64,000 nt of DNA, taken from positions 22,030,001-22,094,000 of the forward strand of contig NC_089981.1 of assembly GCF_036417845.1 (NCBI RefSeq), read 5' to 3'. The stretch is from Apteryx mantelli (taxonomy: Eukaryota; Chordata; Aves; Apterygiformes; Apterygidae). Position numbers and translations under genes: made by a program. The notes under the pieces were generated by a model. The model saw nothing but the letters and a program-made list of their open reading frames with translations. It was not told where the DNA came from and made no database searches. Shown here piece after piece: positions 13,138 to 26,415 of this stretch (positions within the stretch are counted from its first letter, which is position 1; every line of letters starts with the position of its first letter).

Positions 13138-16100
13138 GTGAGTTATTTCTCTCTCTCTGCACAGCCCGGGCAGTGTTTACTTTTTCTTTAAAGGAAATAT
13201 CTCCCTTGAAACTCGGTCAAGTTGGGGACACTCGTGATTTCACGTTTGTTTCTAAACTGGGATCAGATTGAACTTGGCAATGTCCCATATAACTTTTAAA
13301 ATTATTCAGTCTTGTTGTGAGCTGTGCGTAGCTAAAATAAAAATGATGCAGTTTAGCAGGAGCATATGCCATCCTCGAGTTATTGCCTCCTGTTCAGGTA
13401 TTGTTGGTGCAACCTGCCTGAATAGGAGGGTTTTTCCCCTGTATCTGAGGGGCAAGGGATGGATGTTCCCTCTACTTAGAATGCAATGTTTAGTTGCAGC
13501 CAAAACTGCCAATTTTATTGGGTATCCCAAGCTGGGGAGGTTTGATAGTGCAGGATAGTACAGCTTGAAATTGTTTACTGGTATTCCATTAATCTGAGGA
13601 TTGGGGAAGTACTAGGCACAGACTGTGCTTAGCAAAGGGAAGCATGCTGTGATGACCACAAACTTTAGGAACAGACCCTGCTATTCTGGAGACTCTGGGA
13701 TGAAGTATTAATCTAAACACTGTCAATCCTTATTGTTCTCTTGTTACAACTTTAGGGTTATGCTAATTGTCCTTGGACAGAGCAGAAATTCTCCAAAAGT
13801 GTTTTATTTTCCTGCTAAAGTATCTCTGAGTTGATACAGTGCACAGCACAGAGCCATTACTGCCTGACTTGTAAATAATTGTGTCTTAACGCACAGCTTA
13901 TGTTAATACGTCTTTCGTGACTATTTTTTGAATGACTGGATTATTGACCTTCTGCATAGAGACGGCAGACCTATCTTGAACTGTAAAAGAGCAAATACTT
14001 TCATTTTTAACAAGAATTTGAGACTGAAAGAGATTTTTACGATTCTGACTGTTAATGAAAAGACGATAATTTTTGCAGTCACAGGAACAATAATTATACT
14101 CAGTTGTGAACAGAGTGAATTGACTTGGCATGGAGAGTAGATGAACCTCCTGTGATCTGTAGATTATTATCATTATTATTGTAGGCCAGTAGGAGCCAAA
14201 CTGTGTCTTTTCTTTTTATCCTTTGATTTTTTTTTCCCCCCCCTTGGCTGAGAATTTAAAGATTGTGCTTTGATGCATTTTCAGCACCAGGGCTCCAAAG
14301 TAATTTTCTTGCTGAACTGTGCAGTGAAGGCAGTTGGGTCTGGAAATGGAAATTTGCAATTGGGAATGAGAAGGAGGAGATGCTGTCACAGGGGTTTCAT
14401 GGTGAGCCACGTCATTAGAGGTAGCTTAGGGTCTTACAGCTGCCTTGTGGAAATGTGGTTGTTTTTTCAAAAAAAAAAAACAAAATCGAATTTTAACTTT
14501 CAGACCTAGCTCTCAGATATGACTTTGTTTGGCATCTTTTTCCAAGAAAATTTTACTCTGCTGTTCTCACACTATTATTTTTAACATCTGTTGCATCTTT
14601 TCTGGATAACCTGCTTTGACTGGGTGATGGGCTTAAGGATCTAATGGATCTTTTATGGCTCTAACTTCTTTGATCCTAGAAAATGTAAGGATTTTTATGA
14701 TCTGTGACCTGGAAAGATTGCTACGTACTGAGAACATTCTCTGCCCAACTTCTGCTTAATCTGACTGTTTGCCAAACCACAGTAGACTGTTTAAGAGTTG
14801 GGGGGGAGGAGGGAGAGGGAGTGATGTGCATACATGTGACTGTTAAGAATCAAAGTCAGTGTTTTATGGGCTGTAGTTCATGCTGATTAGGGTGGTTGTG
14901 CTACTTTGTCAGGTGTATAGTTGAGCCCCCATTTGTGGTATTCCAGCTTCCAACTGCTCTTTTTCAGGTGAGCGGGGTACTGCTGACATTCAGCTGCTGC
15001 GTTTTAGTACTTACTAAAACTAGGTCTCTTTAAACATCCTTCTGTGCAAGAATTGGAGTTATTGCTAATTCTAAAACTGTGCAGTTCTTTCTCGGAATGT
15101 TTGTAAGTTCTCATCGCCGCCTTGGCCTCTCACCACTTCCAGCAAGTGGCAGTCACCAGACTTCTGATTCTTTGGACCTTCAGAAGACTGTCAGTCAGGG
15201 AACCCATCAGGGTGTTCCTCAACATTGAGCAGAGGAGACTTGCCCAGAGCTAAGAGAGTTGAAATAAATTTGAAAACTTGGACTGGTTTTCCAATGTGCT
15301 GCTGGAGCAGCCTCAGCTCTGTGGTTTCGTTGTGGCACTGAAGGTAATAATGTATCCCACTTCCTGATTAATGCGGTGTAGACCTTCTATCTGTGGTCTG
15401 AACAGCTTTTGAAAGCCAACAATCTTCCATCCTGCCATCACTGGTTGGGTTGAGGCCCAGTCTTGGCATTTGTTGTGGATTTAGACCTACAAAATGCACC
15501 TGGGCATGATTGTTCTTAGCAGTGAGTACTGAAATCCTCCAGCTGTGACTGAGAAGTAGATCCTCCTTTCTACTCTTCTATCCACAAAATGTAAGGGAAT
15601 ACATTGCAGCTTGTTTAAAACAATGCAGCTTGTTTAAAGCAAACAACAACAACAAAAAAATCTGGTCAGTTTGAGTGACCTGAGTGACTGAACTACTCTT
15701 AAAGTACTTCTATAGTTTGAGTGGTAAGATGGCTTCCTGCAGTTCATGTTGGCAGAATGTCTTCTGTGACCTTGCCTCTGTAATTAGTGCTGTAGGAAGG
15801 AGTTGCGGGATCTCTGCATTTGTGCTGGTAGTGTAAGAAACTAATGGCTTGCAGTTTGGACTTTTTTTTTTTGGTACTTTTTGGGTTGCACTTGTGCACC
15901 CTCATACTCTCACAGGTCTGGAGACTTCACTGCTTTTCAGCTTTCATAGTTGTTCCCATTCTTTTGACTTTGCTCATTTCTGCATACATGTAGATAGTCT
16001 CAGAACTGGAGACCGGGGTCTTTTAAGATCTGACTTGGCAGTTAGGTAGGAGTTGTATTCAAGGGGAATATATTGTCATTTAAATTAAAGACTTTTTAGA

Positions 16101-18130
16101 ATAATTCCTTTTCAGTAAAGGGGTATTTTTGGCACGGTTGACCTTGACTTGCAACTTTCTAAAAATCTCCGGATAGTATATAGCCCTGTTGGCTCTGCTT
16201 CTAGTTAGAAGCATTGTTTCCTGTTTCTTCCTGTGGTCAATTATAAAAAAGAATGTTATCAGTTTTCATTTTGCCTCTAACTCATCAGAACTGCATGCAT
16301 GATTGCAAAAGTTGGTGGTATTGTATTCAGTGTTGTACTCCTGATCTTTCAACAAGCCGTAGAGGGAAGAACCCTAAGAGAAAAAGACTTGCATGAATGT
16401 TCAAATGAGTGGTTAAACAGGATATGATCAGGAGCTGAAAAGTGACATGGAAAACTTAACAAGTACTTAGAAGCAGAGAGACAGAGGGAGAGGGAATTGA
16501 AAAGAAAAACGCAGACCAAAACTTTGCTGCTGCTTTCTTGGGCACATTCTCCAGTTCAAATCTATTGAATCCAGCAAACTTGCTGTTGGGCTTTCTCTTA
16601 TCTTGGCTGACTATCCAGAGTGTGTCATTCATCCCTTTCCACAAGAGGGAAAGAAAAGTGGCTCCCTCTGGAGCTACCTAGTGTGACTTGGGAAGGGCTT
16701 CCCTTCTTTCCGGCTAACACTGGCTGAATCAAGGAGCAAAGACTGAGCTGGAATCTTGATTTGTTTTTGCCTTGTACTTTTGAGTGGGTACCTTTCTGCT
16801 GCATTTTGTTCCCATCTTCCCCCCAGTTCATGGGATACATTTTTATTTGTGATGGTGGGGAGGTGGAGAAAGCCAAGAGGGAGAGGCAGGGATGGTGGAA
16901 GGAGGAAAGACTTGTATACTGTGTAGAGCTTTATGTTGTTTAGTTACCCCTTATGCTGTTTAATAGCTGCTCAGGCCCCTGGATTTAGTGAAACAAATAC
17001 TGAAGCTGCTAAGCAAATGGAAATGAAGAGAAACATCTCTAAGCTGGGGATGTGACTGCAGCTTCACAGTAATACCAGACAAGCCTGATGCTGCTGATTT
17101 CATTACAAGCAACATTCGGTGCCTCAAAGCAGGGTTTAATACTTTCTATATATTTCTTTTAAATATGCTGACCTTATCTGGTAAGCCTGTAATATTTGTT
17201 GCAATGAAGAGCAGCTGCTGCATAAATACATATATAATATTGGTTGCCAATTCTGAAAGCTGTGCTGAGACTGTGACTTGTTTGAAGTGGGGTTGCTATT
17301 AAAGGCAGGTGGCAGGATATTTATTGTACACCTTGTTAATTGCTTGTTTTTCCTGCTGTAATTGGCTTCCTAATGGGGGCAGAATACACTTGATTTTGCA
17401 CACAAAGCTTCATTAGTGACAACCGATGGAAAGGATTCAGAGGGTAGGATTTATATGAAACATATATATTGAGTAACAGATGTCTATGTTAAATAGAATA
17501 TATTAGGAAGTCCCATAGATGCATCCAAAAATACAAATGTTTTGCCATGAAATGGTGTAAGGTGTCCTTGTGTTAGATGTAAAGCTCATTGCCTATTACT
17601 TGAAGGGGAACAGGGTAGCTTGCTACTTTTGTGGGTCAGAGACTATGTTCTGCTTCCCTGGACAAGAGTTAGGATGTTGGGATAGTGGTCTGTGCTTGGG
17701 ACTCTGACAGCCTATGTCTAATCATAAAGATGTTTTTAATGAACCTTGTGGAATGTCTAGAAATTGTTTCTGCTGAGAAGCTAAGAAACTGGGAGGAGAT
17801 GGGGAACAGTGGCAGTGCTTAGTAGTTTCCTAAGATTTATGGAGCCTTCTTTGTTGCTAATCTACTTTAGAACTATTTCAGGTGTGCTCTCATTCACACT
17901 GGGCCCTTGGAAGCAGTGACTAGGTATGGGGATGTGTAGTTGGACCATCTGTATTTTCAGGATGTTCCTTGCTGGGCCTGTTTTTTATGTGACGTATGGG
18001 CTCCTTAGTGTAAGAGACCAGCCTAAGAACTGTCTGTTGATGGTCTGCCAGTTCTGTGCTTTTGGGGTTACTATGCTCTTGTGATAAGGTACCTGTAGAA
18101 CAGTCATAGCAGGCAGGTGAGTTGTAATTT

Positions 18131-18160
18131 TATATGTGTGTGTGTGTATCTATATATAAA
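18131..18160. repeat. TG/TA microsatellite
   Basis: A short run of TG dinucleotides passes into a TA run. It is simple sequence with no further structure. Confidence 0.8.
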
Positions 18161-21100
18161 TTATAGAAAAGAATAGATTGCTCTTCACAGAAATGGCTTG
18201 CGTCACCCTTAGCCCCCCCCCTTTTTTTTTTTCTTAAAGGAATTGAGATGGGAATGGAAAAAATGCCTCTTCTGCTCCCTCACTTCTCTGCTTCGCTAGA
18301 TTATCAGTATTTAACCAGTTTAGGGCTAGTTTTGTCCGTCATGTTTGTTCTCAGCAAGGTCGTTTCAAGGCAGAAGTGTGATCTTTCCTGGCCTTGGATT
18401 GACGTGTTTTATAAGAAAAAGCCTTTATTGCATGCGTATATCACAGCCTAATTGACTGTTTCATGTTTAGGAAAAGAAAAAGTAATATCCTAAGGCAGCG
18501 TTTTAATCAAAAGATCACAGGAAGTGCCCATCGGCTCTGCTCTTCCATGCAAGTGTCCTTAGATGGCAAAATAATCCCCTTTCTTGAGGATAATGCTTTC
18601 CATTTCTGCAGAATCTTTCCTCCTGGAGGAAAGGAGGACTCTGGTGTTTAGGTGAGGCCAGGGCTTGTGAGATATTACTGAGGAGAAGTCAAGTATTGAT
18701 GTTTGTAGGGAGAAGCTTCAAGGTGGTGATATTCTTCCATGTTGAAGGCAATATGTGTATTCCCATTGTGCTCACGGATGTACTTTTGTCTCTGATGTAC
18801 TTCCTGTCTTTGGCTGGGAACTCTTTTCTCCAGGTGTATAAGCAGAATTTAAAGCGCTGATGGGAGAGAACCTGTTTGAAGAGACTACAGCAAAATGGTT
18901 GTCTTGTGATTGGGTGCCTTGCCACCTGGGAGTCCCTGAAATCCAGTGAAAAGGAATGGGAGGATTTTCTAACTTATTTTTGAAGTCTTATCTTGGAGAC
19001 TGTCATAAGTGTTGCTGGATGTTTTTGGAACAAAGAATAGAAGAGCTGCCCCTGCTGGAGGCTGTACTTTGGGCCTTGTGGTGACACTTGTGTTTGCATT
19101 AAACTTGCTGCTTGGGCTGTCCCTTCCGTCTGTTTTCTAGCCAGTCTTGATTCTTGCAAGCCTTGATGGTAACGGGAATCAAAAATAGTTGTCATGAGTC
19201 AGATCAAAGGTCCATCTTACCCCATACCTTGTCTCTGAAAGTGGCCAGTAGTGGCAACTTAAAGAAGCAGATAAGCCTAAAAAGTAAGTGTGCAGTAGTA
19301 ATTCAGCAGGGATGCTTCTCCCAGCCTCCAGAAATGTGCAGATCAGGAACTTCTTGAGACAAAGATGGGTATGTTTTGTGTTTTATGAAAGCCTTGTTTA
19401 ACTGCAGTCTTGTTCCAGAACTGACTGGTTAAGGAAGGGAATACAGTCCCTTTGTTTGGGAATGGCTGCCTATTGTGTCTGGGTTAAGGTGCTGTATAGA
19501 CACTAGATATCCTAAATCAACTCCAGAGCTACCGCTGCTGATGTGCTGCATGCTGGTGAAAGGCAATTTTTTTTTTTTTTCTGGAAGATGTCCTTGTTGG
19601 CAAGCGGAGCCTGAGGTCCCCTAATATAAGGGGCTTCTAGTGTAGGTATAGAGAGGTGGATCACTAGTCAACACGGCGAATGTAATGTCATCGCTCAGAT
19701 GAGCAGGCCGTCATGTACCTACCATTGTGCTGTCCATAAGGAACATTCTGTTGCTCTGTTTATTGAGCTGTTGTTTTTAAAATTAAAAAACAGCCAAATG
19801 TTTCATAAAATATTAAGAGGCGCTACTTTAGTGTATCTCATCAGATTAAGCATGTCACTTTATGTGTCCTTAGGGTGATGAAGCCGATCAGCTTGGTGGT
19901 TCTCTCACCTTAAGGATGCATTGAGGCGACATGCTTCGTCTCACAAGAGATGCTGAAGCTATCATACTGCAGAACCAGTAACCATAGGGGTCCTGCACTT
20001 AAACTGCAGATTCTAAAATGAAACTTTGCAGAAGGGATACAGTTTACTGTGGCATGAGTGAATTCTTTTTTGTTAGTGTGGTATTTTCTGGAGAAACTTT
20101 AAGATAATACAGTGGTAGACATGCTTTGTAACTGCTCTGTAGGGGAAAAAAAAGAGAAATTAGTGCATATTTTGTATGAAAAACAAGAACTGTTATGTTT
20201 TAATGGGTGAAGGGGAGGAAGCCTCTACATTCTCCTAACATGTTTGCTTTTTTTTCTTTTTTTTTTTTCTTCTTTCATTCAAGAACTAATTCCAGCATTT
20301 TAATTACAACACAGTAGTGGCACTGGAGTATAGACAGTTGGGAAGCAGTGGGGTGTAGCTGCCCCAGGATTAGAAAGATGAGGGAGGATCTCCAGCTTGC
20401 TGGAGAGATGCACTGGAGGCCTGCATGCTGGTGAAGCAGTGTGTTGGAGTTGGGACTGGGCTGTGGAGAGCTAGCTTTCTCTGAGCTTTTCAGCAGTTTT
20501 TGGCTCTACCTAGCAGTACTAGCATCTTCAGAGAAGCATATGTAATAATACTTGGGTGTGCTGTAACATACCGGGATACATAGTCATGAAGTTTGAATAA
20601 ACTGAAGATGCAAGGGAAACTTGAAATCTGAATGTCCTGCCTGTTTTCAGTGTGTGCTGCCTCTTTAAATCTAATAAGCAATGGCATGTGTGGCATGTAA
20701 CTCCTGCATTCCCTCTGCACACAGGTAAAACAAATGGGCACATCAGGGAACAGTTATTCAGGAGTGTGTTCTGAAGGGCAGCAGTTCCTTTGTCTGATCT
20801 GATACGCTGCTGCCGCTATGCTTGGTGGTGGTGTGAGGGAATAATAAAGTAAAGCCTTCAATCATATGACCTCATCAGGGAGGGTTGTCTGTAGTGATTG
20901 GTAAGTCCTCTTGGAACAATAGGCTGCTTGAGCTGTGCCCAGGGTCGAATGGTTTTGACTGGGGTTTTGCATTCATTTTTGGTCTAAGTTTAAAAAAAAA
21001 AACAAAACAGGAAGATCAAGGTTGCAGATTTGTTTGCAACCTGCCTTCAAATCTCTGCCTCGTCTAAAATAGTACAACTGTACATCCCTCTGTTCTCTCC

Positions 21101-24100
21101 CACCCTTCCAAACAGAGAAACAGATAACCTTAAAGCTCTTCGGAAAGTATTTTTTGAGGGATGAGCTTAGCATTTGGAAGACCTCCAAATTATTTTGACT
21201 CCTTAAATTGTCCCTCTCTCCAAAGTAGCTGTAAAACAAAGACATCTTTCCTCCTTTCACCCTTGCACCTCCCTGGCCTGATGAGTAGCATGTTAAATGA
21301 ATGTTATGGGACATTGGTTCTCTTACCCCCCCCCCCCCTTTTTCTTTTCCTGCAGGTCTCTTGTATGACTGCTTCACTTCTCTGCTTCATTTGTGACATT
21401 TGTCATCCTCTGTAGAGGGCTCTAAGAACTGAAAAGCTTAATATTAAAAAATGCTTGTTTTTTTTATAAAAGACTTTTTTTGTTCCTGTTCAGTGAAACA
21501 TCTGTGAAAATGAATGTTTGTGTGGGATTTTGCTTAGCTCTGTAATAAGTAAATCATGCAGTGGTTTATCTGTAGGATGGGTGAATGTCAGTTAGTCATG
21601 TGCAGTGTTATACAAAGGATGCCACCTGTTTGCATCTGGGCCAGAGGTGTATTTGGATGTCTTTGCATTTGGCCACAGGAGATTTAGCTCAATAAAGGAG
21701 CAGAAAATACATCCCTGATGCGTGGGGTCAGTTTAAAGCGGAGATGTTCAGTCATCTTAAAATGCATGCTGAGCAAATACACTTTCCCTTCTATCCCGCT
21801 CTCCTTTTGGAGCGGCAGAACAAAATAGGGTGTGGGTCAAAGAATGGCTTTTCCCCCATCAACGTGTAGCTGCTTTGTGGATGGAGGAAGCGTTTGTGGA
21901 ATACAGGGGAGCTGTTGCTGCTGGCTGAAGGTGTTTCCCCCCAGCATACCATCCTGGTGTAGAGCAGTGCCCTCTTTCAAGCATTCCTGGCTTCAACGAC
22001 AGTGGCAGTGGGCTAGGGCTGTGGTGCAGTAGGATTTTTCTGGGCTGCTACTGCTGCTTAGGAAATCTGCCTTTGTCAGAGTGAATCAGGACACGAGGAG
22101 GAAAGGGACTGTGGGACGACTGGGACTTCTGTCACACACACACAAGAAAAATAATTTCTTCCTCAGAGAATGGATATGAGGATGCCTTTATATCGGAGAG
22201 TAGGAACTGCCCAGAAGATCCTGCTCCCCGGCTAGAGGTGAGGAAATGAGAACCACATGGTGTCAACTTAAAAGTGGGAGAGGAGATTTCGTTGTCTAGA
22301 TGCTGTGGCAGGCTTGTGAAGCATTTGGTTTCTGAGAGTGATCTGTGATCTTTTACTGTTCTGTTAGAATTTTTTTGTTTGCATGCTCTCTCTGTCAGTG
22401 AATGACCGTTCCATTTTGGCAGTGCCCTACTGTTTAAATTATGGTTAGGGCCAGTTTATTGTGGACCTGTTTGACATCAGTTTTACTGCTTGCTTGCAGT
22501 CTTGCTCTGCTGCAGGATTGTCATTGCAGTGCCTTTTGGGCATCTACTCTGCTGTCAACTGGCCTGGCTCCTAGGAGCTTGAAAAGCTGTTTGGAGATTC
22601 CTCTGGGAGCCTCAGGGAGTTGCTGGAGAGAAGTCAAATTCTCCAAGTTCCTGAGAAAGCTGTCATAAGCCTTGTGGCTGTTGGATTATATCCAAACCCT
22701 TTATTCATGGGACCCATGATGAGCCATTGCTTGACAATAAAGGTTTTGGGTTCCTTTATACTCCTTTATGAAAGGAGATCTAGATCTGGGCCAATACTAC
22801 ATTGTTTTGGTCAGTGCAAGAACACAGAAGATTCTGTGTATCAAAGACTTTACAGTTTTAGTAGCCTTGTTTTTCTAGCTTTTTCTTTTTTCTTTTTCTT
22901 CCCTAGGGCCCTTTCTCCATGCACCCAGTTCACCTGTTACAGCTTCAGTCTAAGCAAAGTGATTTATTCAAAGTTGTACTGCTTTTGCACAGTGTGGCTT
23001 TAAGCAACTGGAAGCCTCATCTACCATGCAGTACACTGATTCCGATGGCAAATGCTGCCATGGAAGAGTGAACTGGGCTTTACTGCCTTATTAGTTATTT
23101 CTTAAGGTGAGGAAAATGGTTTTGATGATGCCTCCTCTTGGTATTTTCTCTCTCTTTCTCTCTGTGTGTGTTAACTCTGCCTTTGCCCGTGAGTGACTAG
23201 TTCTGTTGGGTAGACTTTCATGTATGGGTTGCAGAATATGCTTATTTACTCCACCTCCTCGTCATATTTACTCCCATCAAGAGAGCTGCCAGTTTGTTTG
23301 CCTAGTTGCCTCTGTAGTAAAATGAACAAAGTTAGAACTAGCTTATATGCCTCACAGAGAGCCCTTGAGTTTCCTTTTTGCTGCTGGTTCAGAACTTTGT
23401 TCTACTTCCTGGAGGACAGTGTTTGGTACAGGCAAATTTTGAATAACTAGTGACTAAGTTTTCATTTCCCCTGGGAAAGTGTTACTCCACCCTAACAGCT
23501 TTCATTCTGTGGAAATCTGTCTTGGTGCAACTGTTTCCCTGGTTTTAGTTTAGTCCAATTGCCCTAAACTCTAATCACTCAGTAAAAATGGGTGGATTAA
23601 AAAGTTGTCCAGAATAGTACTGAAATGCCAAGAATGTGCACTCAAAATTATTTCAAATACTTGAATTTAAAATTAGATATGTTGGTACATTAAAATTGTT
23701 TGGTACATCTTCTCTCTGTTTGGGACTGAGCTGGGATGAAATCCAAAGCCGTGCGGGATCCCTGGAAGGAAAGGCACAATGTGAATTGAAGGAGGAAAAG
23801 TCAGTCTGAGTTTCAGTTTGGCTTTGACTTTGCTGTCTCTGAATGTGTGCCAGCTATGGATGAACAGCACTAGGACAAATATTTAGATGCTACTGTGCAG
23901 CCTATAAAAGCTTCTATTCAGTGACATGCATTGCAGATCTCATACCTGGTCTGAAAAATCGTGTGTCTGTCAGATCCCACACCACTCAATTTGGGCAAAT
24001 GCTTTGCCACCTCTGAAACGTGTCTGCATTAGCTTGCAGAGAGCTTGCTGGGATTCAAGGCTTGGTTTTGTCTGTTTCTCTTTGTTTTTGACTTGCCTTT

Positions 24101-26305
24101 TGGAGATAGAATAATCAAACCCAGAAAAGCCCTCCCAAAAATGTTGCTATTGCAGCTGATATATTGATGATTTTAGCAGTTATTGAAGTGTTTAAAATTG
24201 GGAACTTGGTTGTTTCAATATGAAATATTTGAAAACTTACATATGTTAGAACTCTAGTAGAGCTAAAGCATTAGGTCGCCTAGGTGGATATCAGCAAATG
24301 AGTTGGGTGATATGTTTCTGAGTCCCAGTTTGGAAGAGCTGGGGTGTAAGGAACAGATTGAAAACACTGTGGAAAAAGAAACCCTTCTGAAGCCTGATAC
24401 GCCAATATGCCTTAGTTTTTATGGCTTCTGAAGGGTCAGAGTGGATACACAAATTTGAGGGTTTGGGGAGGAATGAAGTCTCAGAGTATGCAAAAAGACA
24501 GTCTGGTATTTAGCATCTTTGTGTGTAAATGTGTGTGTGTGTGCAGACAAAGAGCAGAGAGTGACTGAATAGTTTCTAGATTTACTGTGGAACAGTTTGC
24601 ATCACCACAGATGCACAAGAAGTTGCTGCTCATCAGTCTGGCCTTGACTTGTAATAGCTGTTTGTAGTGTTGGGAAGGATCACTGGAGTGCAGTGGATCT
24701 GGTACCATTTCCCAGCTCTCAGCCTGCCACTTGTGCTGAGTGTCAGGGACTGATTGTGGCGGGTGGAACAAGGAGGGGATGATGTCAGCAGGGTAGGAAA
24801 ACCCTTTTGTGCCTTTATAAGGCAGATTGCAGTGAAAATATGAGGGAATAGGGAGTTGAAAGTTATGAAGGAAACAAAAACAGGGTTTTAGTTTGGCATA
24901 AGAGCACGAGGATGATGGGTGGGATTGACGTTTGGAATTTCTTAAGCATAGATCATAGTTTAGTCTTTGGAAGTAGAAGGTTGCTCTTGAAAGACTTCAT
25001 TTCAAGGCAGTGCTGTAAGTCGGTGTGTGTATAATGTGCATACTGTGTTGTGACCATTTGATATACACATGTAAAATTTTCTTCCACAGAGTGTCCTGCT
25101 GCTGCAGAGTGGATCAGATTGGTTCTCCCTCTCTGCTTATGCCAATGAAAAAAAATTTCCCCATCATGATTTGTGAGGAGCACAGCATTCTGTAATCCTG
25201 TGTATGAGGCCCCTGGCCAGCAGTGTTGAAAACAAAGCCAGCCCTTCCCACGGTGTTGGGTGCTGCTTGTAGGCAGGTCAGAGAGCCAGCTGGGCAGTGA
25301 GGCACTGAAGCTGTCCCTTCTGCAACTGTTTTGCTCACATTGTTGAAAGGTGCTCTTCTCCTGACTGTGGACCATGTGTCTGTCTCTCCTCATGCCCCCT
25401 TCCCCCCACCCCCTTCCAATTTTTGTAGTGCTATGTGCAGCTTAGACATCCCTGTTTCTTCTGTCAGGGAAGGTGCTGTTTTCCTTTTGCAGCTCACGGA
25501 ACAGGAGAAGAGGGATTGCACATATGGTATTTTATTCCAGAGACTTTTTACACCCCTCCCATTTCTTTTCAGATCTGTTTTCTCTTTTAAAGAGCTTTGC
25601 AGAGTAAAAGATGAGGCTCTAATGACGCAGGAGGAGGGAGGGGGAAGGAACCTTCTCCTTTCTCAGTTTTTGCTGCTTGCATGTCACTGACAAAGAAGAA
25701 CATGGTTTGAGTGTCAGTGTCTCTGTACATGCAGCAGTGCAGAGAGGGTACCTCAACTTGGATTGCTGAAAGGGGATGGCTTGGGCAGGGCGGAAGCAGA
25801 GAGGCAAACAGCACAGTGAAGCTGGAGCTCTGAACAGCTGGGAGAAGGGGGATGCAGTTGACCTAGCTCTGTCCTCTGCCTTTTTTTTTGCAGATTCTGA
25901 TAGCAGGACAGAATAGCAGATATAGCATGTGATTTAAGAGAGTTAGTAGGATCTTGAATGCCACCTTCTGCTTGAGAGATGACCTCAAGCATTTCAAACT
26001 TGTTGTTTATGTGCTCTCATTTCACACTGAAGTCACGTGTTGTTGTCATTGATCAGTCCAGACTAGTTTATGGGATTTATACAGCTGCTCTGGCTGCAAG
26101 TTTTCTGCAATACTCGGGTTTTGTTTCCCTCCCTTCCCTCCTGAACTCAGTGTGTGTGTATTAGGGTAGAAGATGTTGGGGCATCAGACTCCTATCACTG
26201 TTTTCTTTATCATCAGCATGCTGCGATCTGCTTATATCCTGGAAATACCTACTGGCTATCAGAAATGTTTACCTGTATGTCAAAACTCTTTCTAGAAAAG
26301 AGGGC

Positions 26306-26415
26306 TTATTTTACTGGATGTGGAAAACTGAGGCAGAAAGCGAGTTGCCCAGCAAGCCGCTGGAATAGCTAAGGCCAGAATCCAGGTTGTTCTGCCATAT
26401 TGCATCCACTCAGCT
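26306..26415 (-). repeat. MIR-like ancient SINE relic
   Basis: In order, 'ttattttactggatg', 'ggaaaactgaggcagaaag', 'gagttgccc', 'ggccagaatccaggttg' follow the complement of the MIR consensus (acagatgagg / aaactgaggc / acttgccc / gggattcgaacccagg). The order and spacing of four blocks make this one of the best-supported old repeats in the window. Confidence 0.6.

Larger units (their letters stand above)
11640..13150. promoter_or_regulatory. CpG island, probable divergent promoter (POLR2L leftwards, TSPAN4-like gene rightwards)
   Basis: For about 1.5 kb the sequence switches abruptly from AT-rich to very GC-rich with dense CpG. It begins about 140 bases upstream of the POLR2L coding-start exon, on the correct side to be its promoter. 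GC-box-like motifs occur near 12217-12224 and 12352-12360 and there is no obvious TATA box, as usual for housekeeping promoters. In mammals POLR2L shares a head-to-head promoter with TSPAN4. The strong plus-strand splice donor at the right edge and the plus-strand skew beyond it fit that arrangement here. Transcription start sites cannot be placed from the sequence alone. Confidence 0.85.

Noticed and set aside
18248..18451. Possible tetraspanin-like coding exon, from hydrophobic residues (LVLSVMFVLS)
   Set aside because: No CCG motif, no conserved N terminus and no suitable splice sites in the correct phase; the hydrophobic run is T-rich sequence read as codons.
20973..21377. 134-codon open frame on the minus strand
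   Set aside because: It is built over A-rich and C/T homopolymer tracts and ends in a poly-F stretch encoded by the A-run at about 20992-21002; no family resemblance.
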